A DNA stretch of 40,276 bases from Streptomyces litmocidini (GCF_014649755.1 NZ_BMTQ01000029.1:1-40276), one strand, 5' to 3'; shown: positions 22,459 to 33,300, counted from the first letter of the stretch. Translations and numbers: made by a program. The notes: generated from the letters alone by a model not told the origin.

Positions 22459-25400
22459 GACTGGCTCCTCGTTTCTTCCTTCTGAAGCGCGGAGAGTTTC
22501 TCCGCGACTATTCTTCCGATTGTTTCGAGAGGTTCCGGTTCGGCCATCTGAAGGTGGCCGCATTCGAGGGTGTGATTGTCTATGACGCCCTCGGTGAAGG
22601 GAATCCAGGTGGCGGCGAGGGCGCCTTCGGGCTCCCCCGGCCGGCGGGCGGTGAAGAACAGCGTGTCGGCGTCGGCGACGCCCGGCACGTGGCGCGCCAT
22701 GAGGGCGGCGTGCGTCTCGGAGGCGCGGAGCACCGCCCGGAGTTCCGCGTCGGAGAACCCGGCGAGGACCGGGTCCTCGCGGCGGATCTCCTCCAACTCC
22801 GCGGCGGGGTCCCCGGCGTCCGCGGGCCGGGCCGTCGCCGCCCGCTCCTCGGGCGGGAGCACGGAGACGCTTCCGGGACCGGTCTGGTGGACGTCCATCA
22901 GCGCGAGCAGTTCGACCCGCTCGCCCGCCTCGCGGAGCCGTACGGCCATGGCGTGGGCGACGAGGCCGCCGTACGACCAGCCGAGCAGCCGGTACGGGCC
23001 CCAGGGCTGGATCCGCCGGATCTGCTCCAGGTAGTCGTCGGCCATCGCCCCGACGCCGCGCGGCCGGTGGTCGGGCTCGCTCAGCGCGCGGGCCTGCAGC
23101 GCGTACAGGGGCTGGTCGTTTCCGAGGTGGCGGGCGAGACCGGCGTAGGCCCAGCCGACGCCGGTGCCGGGGTGGACGCAGAACAGCGGGCGGCGGGTGC
23201 CGCGGGTGCTGAGCGGGAGCAGGACGCCCAGGGCCGCGGCCGTGCCGTCTCCGTCGTCCTCCGGCAGGCCGAGGAGCCCGGCGGGGGTGGGCAGGCGGAA
23301 CAGGTCGCGGACGGTGCGTTCGATGCCGAGGACGCCGCGGATCCGGTTGACCAGGCGGACGCCGAGCAGCGAGTGGCCGCCCAGGGCGAAGAAGTTGTCG
23401 TCGATGCCGACCCGGGGCACGTCGAGGATCTCGGCGAAGAGCGCGCACAGCACCTCCTCGCGGGCGTTGCGGGGCTGCCGGCCGCCCTCGGCGGCGGGAC
23501 GGCACGGGGCGGGGAGCGCCGTGCGGTCGGGTTTGCCGTTGACGGTCAGCGGCAGGGCGTCGAGGACGACGACGGCGGACGGCACGAGGTGCTCGGGGAG
23601 CGCGGCGCGCGCCCCGGCGAGCAGTTCGGCCTCGGTGACCGCCGTGTCCGCGCGGGGGACGACGTAGCCGACGAGGCTCTTCTCCCCGGGCCGGTCCTCG
23701 CGGACCACGACGAGGGCTTGGCCGACCGAGGGGTGCGCGGCGAGGGCCCGCTCGACCTCTCCGGGTTCGATCCGCACGCCGCGCAGCTTGATCTGGCCGT
23801 CGGCCCTGCCGAGGAACCGGAGTTCGCCCGCGGGGGTCCACAGCACGCGGTCGCCCGTGCGGTACATGCGGCTGCCGTCGCCCTCGAACGGGTCGGGGAC
23901 GAACCGTTCGGCGGTCAGTCCGGCCCGGCCGACGTAGCCGCGGGCCACGTGTGCGCCGGCGATGTACAGCTCGCCGGGGACGCCCGGGGGGACGGGGCGC
24001 AGGGCGTCGTCGAGGACGTGGCTGCGGGTGTTGTCCATCGGCCGCCCGAGGTGGAGTCCGGCGCCCCGCAGGGTGCGTTCGCCGGTGCCGAACCACTGGT
24101 TGTGGGAGGCGAAGGTGGTCTCGGTGGGGCCGTAGGAGTGGACGAGGACGGTGTCCGGGCAGTGGGTGAGGACCCGTTGGACGGCGGCCGGGCCGGCGAC
24201 GTCGCCGCCGGTCCACACCTCGCGCAGCAGCCGGAGGGTGTCCAGGCCCTCGTCGGCCATGACGTGGAAGAGGCCGACGGTGAAGTAGGCGGCGGTGACG
24301 CCGTGTTCGCGGACGGCGCGGGCGGTCTCGGCCAGGTCCGTGCCGTCGCCGCGGGTGAGGACGAGGCTGCCGCCGTTCAGGAGCGGCACCCAGATCTCGA
24401 AGACGGAGGCGTCGAAGCCGGTCGCCGAGTGGACGAGCATCCGGGGCGCTCCCCCGGCACGGACGTCGCGGTCCCCGGCGAGTTCCACGACGTTGCGGTG
24501 GGTGACGCCGACGCCCTTCGGCCGGCCCGTCGACCCGGACGTGAACATCACGTACATCAGGTCGTCCCCGGTGGCGCGGGAGTCCTCGCCGGGCGACTCC
24601 CCCACGGCGCCGGGCGGGTCCACCGGCAGCACCGTCGGGACGGCTCTCCCGGCGCCCTCGGCGTGGTCCGGTTCGGTCGCCACCACGCGTGCCCCGGCGT
24701 CCTCCAGCATCAACCGGATCCTGGCCTCGGGGAGGCGCGGGTCCAGCGGGAGGTAGGCGGCGCCGCACTTGAGGACCGCGAGGGCCGTCACCACCAGGGA
24801 CACGCCCCGCTCCAGGAGGACGCCGACGGTGTCGCCGCGGCGCACGCCGGCGGTCCGGAGGCGGGCGGCCAGCGCGTCGGCACGGGCGTCGAGCGCCCCG
24901 TAGCCGACGGTCTCCTCGTCGGTGATCAGCGCGGGCGCGTCGGGGGTGCGCGCGGCCCGGCGGCCGATCAGCCCGTGGACCGTCTCCGGCGCGCCGGGGG
25001 TCACGGTGGCGGTGTCGTTGTACTCGTCGACCAGCAGGAACCGGTCGGCGGCGGTGAACAGGTCGACGTCCCCGATCCGTACGCCGGGATCGGCCGCGGC
25101 GGCCCGCAGGGTCCGCTCCAGGTGGGCGGCGAGCAGCGCGGCGGTGGGGGCGTCGAACAGGTCCGTGGCGTATTCGAGGCCGCCGGTCAGGCCGGCGGGC
25201 CGGCCTTCCGCGTCCCGCCGCTCGTCGAGGGCGAAGGTCAGGTCGAACTTGGTGGAGACGGTGTCGAGGAGCGCCGGTCCGCCCTCCTGGAAGAGGCTCT
25301 TGGCGGCGGCCGCGCCGGGGACGTCGCTCGTGTAGTCGTGGTGGAGCTGGACGACGATCTGGGCCAGCGGGTGGTGGGCGGTGGTGCGGACCGGGTTGAG

Positions 25401-28400
25401 GTGCTCGACGACCCGGTCGAAGGGGAGCTCCTGGTGCCCGTAGGCGGCGAGGTCGGTCCGCCGGACCCGGTCGAGGAGTTCGGCGAAGGTGGGGTCGCCG
25501 GAGGTGTCGGTGCGCAGCACCAGGGTGTTGACGAAGAAGCCGACCAGGTCGCCGAGCGTCTCGTCGTCGCGTCCGGCGGTCATGGTGGCGAGCGGCAGGT
25601 CGGTGCCCGCGCCGTGCCGGGTGAGGACGGCGGCCAGGGCGGCCTGGAGGACCATGAGGAGGGTGGCGCCGCCGCGCCGGGCGACGGCTTCGAGGGCCTG
25701 GTGGGTGGCGGCGTCGACGGTGACGGGGGCGCGGCCGCCGCGGTGGGTGGCCTCGGCGGGCCGGGGGCGGGCGGAGGGGAGGTCGAGCACGGCGGGGGCG
25801 CCGGCGAGGGTCTTCTCCCAGAAGGCGAGGTGCTCCTCGGCGGCCGGGCCGTCGAGGAGGTCGCGCTGCCAGAGGGTGTAGTCGGCGTACTGGACGGGCA
25901 GCGGCCGCCAGGCGGGGTCCTGGCCCTCGACACGGGCGCGGTAGGCGGTGGTGAGGTCGGCGAGGAGGGGGCCGGTGGACCAGCCGTCGGCGGCGATGTG
26001 GTGGACGAGCAGGACCAGGACCTGTCCGCCGCCGTCGTCGGGGGTGACGAGGGTGGCGCGCAGGGGCGTCTCCTCGGCGAGGTCGAAGACGTGTCCCGCG
26101 GCTTCGGCGACGGCGTCCGGGAGCCGGTCGGCGGGGACGGACCGCAGGTCGAGAGGGGGCCGGACGGCGGGCAGGATCTCCTGGTGGGGTTCGCCGTCGA
26201 CGCTGCGGCAGCGGGTGCGGAGCACCTCGTGCCGGTCGGAGAGGTCGGTGAGGGCCTCGGCGAGCGCGCGGGCGTCGAGGGGCCGGACCGGCCGGAGGAC
26301 GAGGGGGATGTTGTAGGAGGCGCTGGGGCCTTCGAGGGTGTCGAGGAACCACAGCCTGCGCTGGGCGTACGACAGGGGGACGCGCTCGGGCCGGTCGGCG
26401 CGCGGGACGGGCCGGGGGCGCGTGGTGTCGGGCGCGCCGGTCGTCTCCGGGGCGGTGGACCGGGCGGCGATGCGGCGGGCGAGGGCGTCGGGGGTGGGCG
26501 CGAGGAGCAGGTCGCGGACCTGGACGTCGACGCCGAGGCGGGCGCGGATCCGGTTGGCGAGGCGCACGCCGCTCATGGAGTGGCCGCCGATGGTGAAGAA
26601 GCCCTCGTGGGGGCCGACCCTGTCGAGGCCGAGGACCTCGGCGAAGAGTCCCCGCAGGGTGTCGGTGTGCGGCGCGGGAGGCTCCGTGCCGACGGGCGCC
26701 GTCGCCTTCTCGGTGGTCTCGGCGGTGCGGGCGCGCCGCTCGTCCAGGGCCTGCCGGGTGGCGGGGTCGACGAGGCGGGTGTCCTGGACCGGGGCCCCGG
26801 GGTGCTCGGCGGCGGCGCGCAGGGCGCGCTCCAGGGCGGCGAGCAGGACGCGGGCGGTGTCCTCGTCGAGGACGTCGCGCGCGTACTCCAGGCCGAGCCG
26901 CAGTCCGGCGGGGGCGCCGTCGGCGTCGCGGAGTTCCTCGAAGGCGGCCGTGAGGTCGAACTTGGTGGTGGCCGGTCCTTCGCCGGCGAAACGGCCCGCG
27001 ATCGCGCCGAGGCGGAACGGTCCGGCGTCGGGGCCCGTGGTCCGCAGGGTGAGCATCACCTGGAAGAGGGGGTGGACGCCGGGCCTGCGGGGCGGGTTGA
27101 GGTGCTCCACGAGGAGGTCGAAGGGCAGCCGCTGGTGGGCGAAGGCGGCGAGGTCGGTGTCGCGGACCCGGCGCAGGAGTTCGGTGAAGGCGGGGTCGCC
27201 GGTGGTGTCGGTGGGCAGCACCAGGGTGTTGACGAAGAAGCCGACCAGGTCGTCGAGGGCCTCGTCGTCGCGTCCGGCGACGGGGGTGCCGAGGACGGTG
27301 CGCTCCCCGGCGCCGGTGGCGCGCAGGGCGAGCGCGAGCGCGGACTGCAGCACCATGAGCAGGCTGGCGTCGTGCTCCTCGGCGAGGCGGACGAGCCGGG
27401 CGTGGACGTCCGTTTCGACGGTGGTGGTGACCAGGCCGCCGTCGTGGCCGCGGACGGCGGGCCGGGGCCGGTCGAGGGGCAGGTCGGTCGCGGCGGGCAG
27501 GCCGTCCAGGGCCGTGCGCCAGTGGGCGAGGCCCCGGGCGACGACGGAGTCGGGGTCGGCGGTGTCGCCCAGGAGGTCGTTCTGCCAGAGCGTGTAGTCG
27601 GCGTACTGGACGGGCAGCGGCTCCCGTTCGGGGGCGCGGCCCTCGGAGCGGGCGGCGTAGGCGTGGGCGAGGTCGGTCATCAGCGGTTCGAGGGACCAGC
27701 CGTCGCCGGCGACGTGGTGGAGCAGGACGGCCAGGGTGGCGCCGGAACCGTCGTCCGGCAGGAACAGGGCGACGCGCAGGGGAAGTTCGCGGGACAGGTC
27801 GAAGGTCTCGGCCGCGAACCGGGCGACCCGCTCGGCGCGCTCCCCCGCCGGGCACTCGACGGTGCGCAGCCGGACGGCGGCGGGGGCGAGGACGTGCTGG
27901 TACGGCTCGTCCTCGGGGACGAGGAAGACGGTGCGCAGCACCTCGTGCCGTTCGGCGACGTCGGCCACGGCGGCGGCGAGCGCGGCCCGGTCGGGGACGG
28001 TCTCCAGGTGGAGGACGATCGGCATGTTGTACGCGGCGGAGGGTCCGTCGAGCTGGCCGACCAGCCACAGCCGGCGCTGGGCGTGCGAGAGCGGGACCCG
28101 GTCCTCGACGGGGAGGGGTTCCTCGTCGACGACGGGCAGGCGCGGGTCGGCGGTGCGCAGCGCCTTGCGGTTGATCTTGCCGGAGCTGGTGCGGGGCAGG
28201 GCGACGACGATCGAGACGGCGGGCACGGCGGCCGCCGGCATCCGCGTGCGCACCCGGTCGCGCAGCTCCTCCGCCTCCACGCCGCCCTCGGTCACCACGA
28301 ACGCGACGAGGCGCTTCACGCCGTCGCCGTCCTGCTGGGCGACGACGGCGGCCTCCCGGACCTTCGGGTGCCCGGCGAGGACGGAGTCGACGGCGGCGGG

Positions 28401-29588
28401 GTCGATGCGTTGACCGCCGATCTTCACCTCGTCGTCGAGACGGCCGTGGTACAGGATCTGCCGGTCCTCGCCGATGGTGACGAGGTCGCCGGTGCGGTAG
28501 GCGCGCTCGCCGTCGAGCACGGTGAAGCGGCGGGCGTTCAGCTCGGGCCGGTGGAGGTAGCCGCGGGTCAGGCCGCCGCCGAGCAGCCACAGTTCGCCGT
28601 CGACGACGGCGGCGCGGACACCGGGCAGCGGCCGGCCGATGGGAACGGGCCCGGCGTCGTGCCGGCTGAGGTCGGCGACGGTGGCCACGACGGTGGTCTC
28701 GGTGGGCCCGTAACCGTTGAGCAGACGGATCCGGTCCCCGACCAGGGCGCGCCACTGGGCGACCCGCTCGGGCAGGGCGGCCTCGCCGTAGATCATGACG
28801 GTGCGCAGGCGGTCGGGGAGGCGGACGGAGCCGGTGGTGAGGACGTGGACGAGCTCGTGCCAGTAGGCGGCGGGCAGGTCGAGGTAGGTGATCCCGTGCC
28901 GGGCGCAGCCCGCGAGGAGTTCGCTCACGTCCAGCATGTCGTCGGTGCGCAGCACGAGGGTGCCGCCGGCGCCGAGGGTCGTGAAGACCTCCTGGACGCT
29001 GGCGTCGAAGTGGAGCGGGCTGAACTGGAGGACGGCGTCGGCGGCGCCGATGCCGTACGCGGGGGTCGCCCCGGCGATGAAGTGGGCCAGCGAATCATGG
29101 GCGACGACCACGCCGTTGGGGGTGCCGGTGGACCCGGAGGTGTAGATGACGTAGGCCGCGCCCTCTCCGGCGCCGGGGCCGCCGAGGACGAGCTCGCCGT
29201 GCCGGGCGACGTCCGCGGGCGCCGGTGCCAGGTCGCCGCAGGCGTCCTTGAGGATCGCCTCGTTGCGGGCGTCGGGGGCCTGGACGTCGAGGGGCAGATA
29301 GGCGGCGCCGGTGGTGAGGACGGCGAGGAGCCCGACGATCGCGTCGATGCCGCGGGGCCGGTGGAGGGCGACGAGCCGGCCCGGCCCCGCGCCCTGCGCG
29401 GTGAGCACCCGGGCCCGGTCCGCCACGGCGGCGGCGAGCTCGGCGTAGGTCAGGCGGGCGTCGGCGTGGACCAGGGCGGTGGCGTCGGGGCGGGTACGCG
29501 ACTGGTGGGCGATCAGGTCGAGCACGGGCGGCGCGGGGGCGGGAGAGGGTCCGCCGTCGAGCAGGTCTTCCGTTCTGCTGGGGGGCAT
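22455..29588 (-). CDS. NRPS 1: A-C-T-C-A-T-TE
   Basis: A 2377-aa terminal synthetase. A1 about 20-478 (YTSGSTGTPNG with Asn for the usual Lys in A3; YRTGDL; A10 Lys471 in TSSGKINRKAL); C1 from about 498 with HHVAGDG (His625, Asp629); T1 Ser1004 in GGHSM; C2 about 1060-1500 with HHIAADG; A2 about 1530-2020 (FTSGSTGRPKG, YGPTETTFASH, NGKPDRTAL); T2 Ser2073 in GGHSL; TE with GWSYGG (Ser2205). Only about 20 residues join A1 to C1, so A1 has no adjacent carrier; VibF of vibriobactin has the same A-C-T order. Pocket residues by hand alignment to GrsA: A1 D-A-Q-D-M-Y-G-V-V-K, A2 D-A-F-Y-W-G-S-F-A-K; neither matches a code I know. ATG 29588 has a GGAGGAA site. The TE releases the final peptide as acid or ring. 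Confidence 0.96.
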   Translation of the reverse strand: MPPSRTEDLLDGGPSPAPAPPVLDLIAHQSRTRPDATALVHADARLTYAELAAAVADRARVLTAQGAGPGRLVALHRPRGIDAIVGLLAVLTTGAAYLPLDVQAPDARNEAILKDACGDLAPAPADVARHGELVLGGPGAGEGAAYVIYTSGSTGTPNGVVVAHDSLAHFIAGATPAYGIGAADAVLQFSPLHFDASVQEVFTTLGAGGTLVLRTDDMLDVSELLAGCARHGITYLDLPAAYWHELVHVLTTGSVRLPDRLRTVMIYGEAALPERVAQWRALVGDRIRLLNGYGPTETTVVATVADLSRHDAGPVPIGRPLPGVRAAVVDGELWLLGGGLTRGYLHRPELNARRFTVLDGERAYRTGDLVTIGEDRQILYHGRLDDEVKIGGQRIDPAAVDSVLAGHPKVREAAVVAQQDGDGVKRLVAFVVTEGGVEAEELRDRVRTRMPAAAVPAVSIVVALPRTSSGKINRKALRTADPRLPVVDEEPLPVEDRVPLSHAQRRLWLVGQLDGPSAAYNMPIVLHLETVPDRAALAAAVADVAERHEVLRTVFLVPEDEPYQHVLAPAAVRLRTVECPAGERAERVARFAAETFDLSRELPLRVALFLPDDGSGATLAVLLHHVAGDGWSLEPLMTDLAHAYAARSEGRAPEREPLPVQYADYTLWQNDLLGDTADPDSVVARGLAHWRTALDGLPAATDLPLDRPRPAVRGHDGGLVTTTVETDVHARLVRLAEEHDASLLMVLQSALALALRATGAGERTVLGTPVAGRDDEALDDLVGFFVNTLVLPTDTTGDPAFTELLRRVRDTDLAAFAHQRLPFDLLVEHLNPPRRPGVHPLFQVMLTLRTTGPDAGPFRLGAIAGRFAGEGPATTKFDLTAAFEELRDADGAPAGLRLGLEYARDVLDEDTARVLLAALERALRAAAEHPGAPVQDTRLVDPATRQALDERRARTAETTEKATAPVGTEPPAPHTDTLRGLFAEVLGLDRVGPHEGFFTIGGHSMSGVRLANRIRARLGVDVQVRDLLLAPTPDALARRIAARSTAPETTGAPDTTRPRPVPRADRPERVPLSYAQRRLWFLDTLEGPSASYNIPLVLRPVRPLDARALAEALTDLSDRHEVLRTRCRSVDGEPHQEILPAVRPPLDLRSVPADRLPDAVAEAAGHVFDLAEETPLRATLVTPDDGGGQVLVLLVHHIAADGWSTGPLLADLTTAYRARVEGQDPAWRPLPVQYADYTLWQRDLLDGPAAEEHLAFWEKTLAGAPAVLDLPSARPRPAEATHRGGRAPVTVDAATHQALEAVARRGGATLLMVLQAALAAVLTRHGAGTDLPLATMTAGRDDETLGDLVGFFVNTLVLRTDTSGDPTFAELLDRVRRTDLAAYGHQELPFDRVVEHLNPVRTTAHHPLAQIVVQLHHDYTSDVPGAAAAKSLFQEGGPALLDTVSTKFDLTFALDERRDAEGRPAGLTGGLEYATDLFDAPTAALLAAHLERTLRAAAADPGVRIGDVDLFTAADRFLLVDEYNDTATVTPGAPETVHGLIGRRAARTPDAPALITDEETVGYGALDARADALAARLRTAGVRRGDTVGVLLERGVSLVVTALAVLKCGAAYLPLDPRLPEARIRLMLEDAGARVVATEPDHAEGAGRAVPTVLPVDPPGAVGESPGEDSRATGDDLMYVMFTSGSTGRPKGVGVTHRNVVELAGDRDVRAGGAPRMLVHSATGFDASVFEIWVPLLNGGSLVLTRGDGTDLAETARAVREHGVTAAYFTVGLFHVMADEGLDTLRLLREVWTGGDVAGPAAVQRVLTHCPDTVLVHSYGPTETTFASHNQWFGTGERTLRGAGLHLGRPMDNTRSHVLDDALRPVPPGVPGELYIAGAHVARGYVGRAGLTAERFVPDPFEGDGSRMYRTGDRVLWTPAGELRFLGRADGQIKLRGVRIEPGEVERALAAHPSVGQALVVVREDRPGEKSLVGYVVPRADTAVTEAELLAGARAALPEHLVPSAVVVLDALPLTVNGKPDRTALPAPCRPAAEGGRQPRNAREEVLCALFAEILDVPRVGIDDNFFALGGHSLLGVRLVNRIRGVLGIERTVRDLFRLPTPAGLLGLPEDDGDGTAAALGVLLPLSTRGTRRPLFCVHPGTGVGWAYAGLARHLGNDQPLYALQARALSEPDHRPRGVGAMADDYLEQIRRIQPWGPYRLLGWSYGGLVAHAMAVRLREAGERVELLALMDVHQTGPGSVSVLPPEERAATARPADAGDPAAELEEIRREDPVLAGFSDAELRAVLRASETHAALMARHVPGVADADTLFFTARRPGEPEGALAATWIPFTEGVIDNHTLECGHLQMAEPEPLETIGRIVAEKLSALQKEETRSQS

Positions 29589-30365
29589 GCTGAGTTCCTC
29601 CGGTAAGGGGCCGAGAGACCGGGGCGAACGGTTCCTCTCGCCTCCGTGGCTCCCACGCTAGGCGCGCGGCGGCTCCTCCCTGGGCAGTCGGCCCGGCAGC
29701 TCGGATCGGCAGAAGGCGCGCGCCGGGAGCTGCCGGTGGCGGATCGGCGCGTGTCCGCACCGCGCGCCGGGGGACGTGGCGCGCGGTGCGGTGCCGCGAG
29801 ACACCCGTCCGGCCGGTGGGCGTTGCCGGCGGGGACGGCTCTGCGGGGGTCCCGACGGTACGGCGCACACCTGCGTCACGGCACGGGAGTGGCCGGTCGG
29901 CGACGTCCTGGAGGAGGAGCCCGCGCGGATCCTCCGGGGTGCCCCGCTCGACCGGATGCGGCAGGCCGTCCGCGAGGAGGTGGGGCCCCGGGCGCGGTCC
30001 CGCGCCGGCCGCCCGGAGGTCCGCGGACCCTCGAAGGTCCACGGGCCCGAGCCGGAACGCTCACCGGACACCGGGCCCTGCGGACCGTGCGACTGCCCGC
30101 GGGGCGGCGACGATCCCACCCCGCGGTGCGTTCCCGACGGCTGTCCGCGGAGCCGTGAGCCGGGCATGTGCCCGCAGGGCTGCGGCCCCGACCGGTTCCG
30201 CGCACCGGACTTCGAGGAGCAGGGGGCGGGCGGCGCCTCCGCCTCACGCGCCTGGCCCCGCACCAGGTGTGCGCCGTGCCGGCCGGTGCGGGGTCGGGCG
30301 CGGGAGCCTCCGGCGCCGGCGAGGGGCGCCGTCCCGTGGGCGCGGGCATCTCCCGCGGCGGGTTC
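29589..30365. other. 777-bp gap between the two large NRPS genes
   Basis: No intact gene. Near the NRPS 1 start it holds a GGAGGAA site and, at 29655-29660, a minus-strand TAGCGT box followed by GGG that resembles a Streptomyces vegetative -10, about 65 bases before the ATG; no -35 at proper spacing is visible. The centre carries the radical-SAM-like remnant listed separately. Confidence 0.5.
29812..30210 (+). pseudogene. eroded C-terminus of a radical SAM/SPASM protein
   Basis: A plus-strand frame, opposite to all neighbours, reads CRRGRLCGGPDGTAHTCV, then WPVGDVLEEEPARILRGAPL and RMRQAVREE: the order Cys-x-x-Gly, PDGxxxxCV, xVGxVxEEEPxxIL and a final Arg helix is that of a SPASM domain. 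It is followed by a cysteine-proline rich tail (CGPCDCPRGGDD, CVPDGCP, MCPQGCGPD) like those ending several actinobacterial radical SAM proteins. Third positions are strongly GC in the middle part. No radical SAM core (CxxxCxxC in a barrel) precedes it and there is no natural stop soon after, so it can only be a fragment. Chance cannot be excluded for such a short match. Confidence 0.45.
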
Positions 30366-33300
30366 TCAGTCGGACCGGCGTGCTCCCGCCGCCGTGCGGC
30401 GGCGCAGTGCCGGGGCGGCGGCCGCGCGGGCCGTCGCGGTGTGCGGGGCCCGGTCGACGGGCGTGTCCGCGTCGGCCAGGCGCCCGGCCAGGGCCCTCGC
30501 CGTCGGGTTGCGGAAGACGTCCCGCAGGGTGAGGTCCCGGCCGAACTCGGCGCGGATCCGGTTGAGGAGCCGTACCGCGAGCAGCGAGTGCCCGCCCGAC
30601 TTGAAGAAGTTGTCGTCCCGGCCGAGGGGACGGCCGCCGAGGACGTCCCGGAAGATCCCGAGGAGGCGCTCCTCCCGGGCGTCCGGGCCCGCCGCCGGGC
30701 CCGGGGTCTCGGGGAGGACGTCGGCGTGGGCGCCGGGTGCGGGCAGTCGGGGCACGACGACGACGCGGGCGGGGGCCAGGTACTCGGGCAGCCGCTCGGC
30801 GGCCCAGCGGCGCAGCGCCGTCTCGTCGGCGCCGCCGGGGAGGCGGGTGACGTAGGCGTAGGGCCGGTCGTCGCGGACGGCGACGGCCGCTCCGGTCACG
30901 TGGGGGTGGCGGCCGAGCACGTCCTCGACGTGGCCGGGTTCCACCGGGTAGCCGCCGGCGGTGAGGGTGGCCACCGGCCGCAGGCTCCCGTCGGGCCGGG
31001 CGTAGGCCTTGCGGCCGGTGGCGCGCAGGCCGCCCCCGGGGGTCCGTTCGTGGACCTCGCCGGGCACCCGTACGGGCGCGGGTCGTCCCCGCCCGTCGAG
31101 GACGACCTCCGGGCCGGCGGGGGCCGGCGGGCCGTACGGCGTGTCGGAGAGCGCGGTGCCGGGGTCGGCGGCGAGCGCGTCGAGGGTCTCGGTGAGGCGC
31201 CGGGCCAGCAGGGCGGCGGTGTCCGCGTCGTAGAGGGCGGTGGCGTATTCCAGGGCGCCCCGCAGTCCGGCCGGCCGGCCGTCCGCGTCGACGAGTTCGG
31301 TGAGCGCGAAGGTGAGGTCGGACTTGGCGCCCGCCGCGCTGAACGCGACCGGTTCGCCGTCGAGGACGGACGGGTTCCCGGCCCCGGTGGTCGCCGCGTG
31401 CACCTGCAGCATGACCTGGACGAGGGGGGCGTGGGCGGCGGAGCGGTGCGGGCTGAGGTGTTCGACGAGGCGGTCGAAGGGCAGGTCCTGGTGGCTGTAG
31501 GCGGCGAGTCCGGTCTCGCGGACCCGGCGCACCAGTTCGGTGAAGTCGGGGTCGCCGGAGGTGTCGGTGCGCAGTACCAGCGTGTTGACGAAGAAGCCGA
31601 CGAGCGGGTGCAGGGCGTCGTCCGCGCGGCCGGCGACGGTGGTGCCGATCGCGATGTCGGTGCCCGCGCCGTGCCGGGTGAGGAGGGCGGCGAGGGCGGC
31701 CTGCACGACCATGAAGAGGGTGGCGCCGCCGCCCCGGGCGCGGCGCAGCAGGGCTTGGTGGGTGGCGGCGCCGACCTCGAAGGCGGTGAGGGCGCCGGCT
31801 CCGTCGCTCTCGGCGGGGCGCGGCCGGTCGGTGGGCAGGGCGAGGAGCGGCGGCAGTCCGTCGAGGGCTTCGCGCCAGTGCGCCAACTGCTCTTCTGCGA
31901 CGCCGTGTTCGCCGTCGAGGAGGTCGTGCTGCCAGAGGGTGTAGTCGGCGTACTGGACGGGCAGCGGCTCCCAGTCGGGGGCGCGGCCCTCGACGCGGGC
32001 GCGGTAGGCGGTGTCCAGGTCGGCGAGGAGGCAGGTGGTCGACCAGCCGTCGCCGGCGATGTGGTGGACGAGGAGCACCATGACCTGGCCGCCTCCGCCG
32101 TCCGTCACCAACGTGGCCCGGAAGGGGATGTCGGCGGCGAGGTCGAAGACGTGTCCGGCGGCGGCGTCGACGGCCGCGCGCACGGCGTCGGGCCCGTCGG
32201 CCCCGACCTCGTGGAGCACCGGTGTCACACCGGTCAGCACCTGCTGGTACGGCTCGCCGTCCGCCGTCCGGTACACGGTGCGCAGCACCTCGTGCCGGGC
32301 GGCGACGTCCGCCAGGGCGGCGGCGAGGACGGCCGGCTCGACGGGGCGGTGCAGCCGGGTCACCACGGGGATGTTGTACGTGGCGCCGGGGCCTTCGAGC
32401 CGGTCCAGGAACCAGAGGCGGAGCTGGGCGGCGGACAGGGGGAGGCGTGCGGGGCGCAGCGCGTCGGGGACGGGCCGCAGCGGGGGGCGGGCGGGTCCGT
32501 CGCCCTGTGTGCCGAGGCGGTGGAGGAGCTGCCGGGGGGTGGGGGCGAGGAAGACGTCCCGGATGGCGGCCCGGAGGCCGAGGGCGCCGCGGATGCGGTT
32601 GGTGAGCTTGCCGGCGAGCAGGGAGTGCCCGCCGAGCTTGAAGAAGTTGTCGCCGGGCAGCACCTCGTCCCGGTCCAGGACCTCGGCGAAGAGGCCGCGG
32701 AGGATCTCCTCGCGGGGGTCCGCGGCGGAACGTGCCCCCGTCCCCCGGGCGTCCCGGGAGGTGGCGCGCCCGTTCTCGGCGAGGGCGAGGGCGCGCGCGA
32801 GTTCGTCGTGCCGGCGGTCGAGACCCCGGCGCTCCTCGACGGTGAGGAGGTCGACCTCGCTCAGCGGCGTGTCGTCGGCCCGCTCGGCGAAGGCGGTGAG
32901 CGCGCGCCGGAACAGGGCGAGCAGGAGCCGCGCGGTGTCCTCGTCGTACAGGTCCGTCGCGTAGTGCAGTCCGAGGAGCACTCCCCCGGGTTCGCCGTCG
33001 GTGTCGTGCGTCTCGACGCAGTGGAAGGCGAGGTCGAACTTGGCTCCGGCGAGGTCGGCGCCGTCCGTCACGCCGGTGAGGGGGCCGAGGCGGACGGTCG
33101 TGTCCCGCGCGGTCTGGGCGCTGACCATCACCTGGAAGAAGGGGTGCCTGCCGAGGGAGCGTTCGGGATTGAGGTCCTCGACCAGGAGGTCGAAGGGCAG
33201 GTCGTCGTGGGCGAAGGCCGCCAGGTCCCCGTCCCGGACGCGCCGCACGAGGTCGGCGAGGGTGGGGTCCCCGGACAGGTCGGTGCGCAGGGCGAGGGTG

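Noticed and set aside
29589..30365. Insertion sequence or transposase between the NRPS genes
   Set aside because: No transposase motif, terminal inverted repeats or target duplication could be seen.
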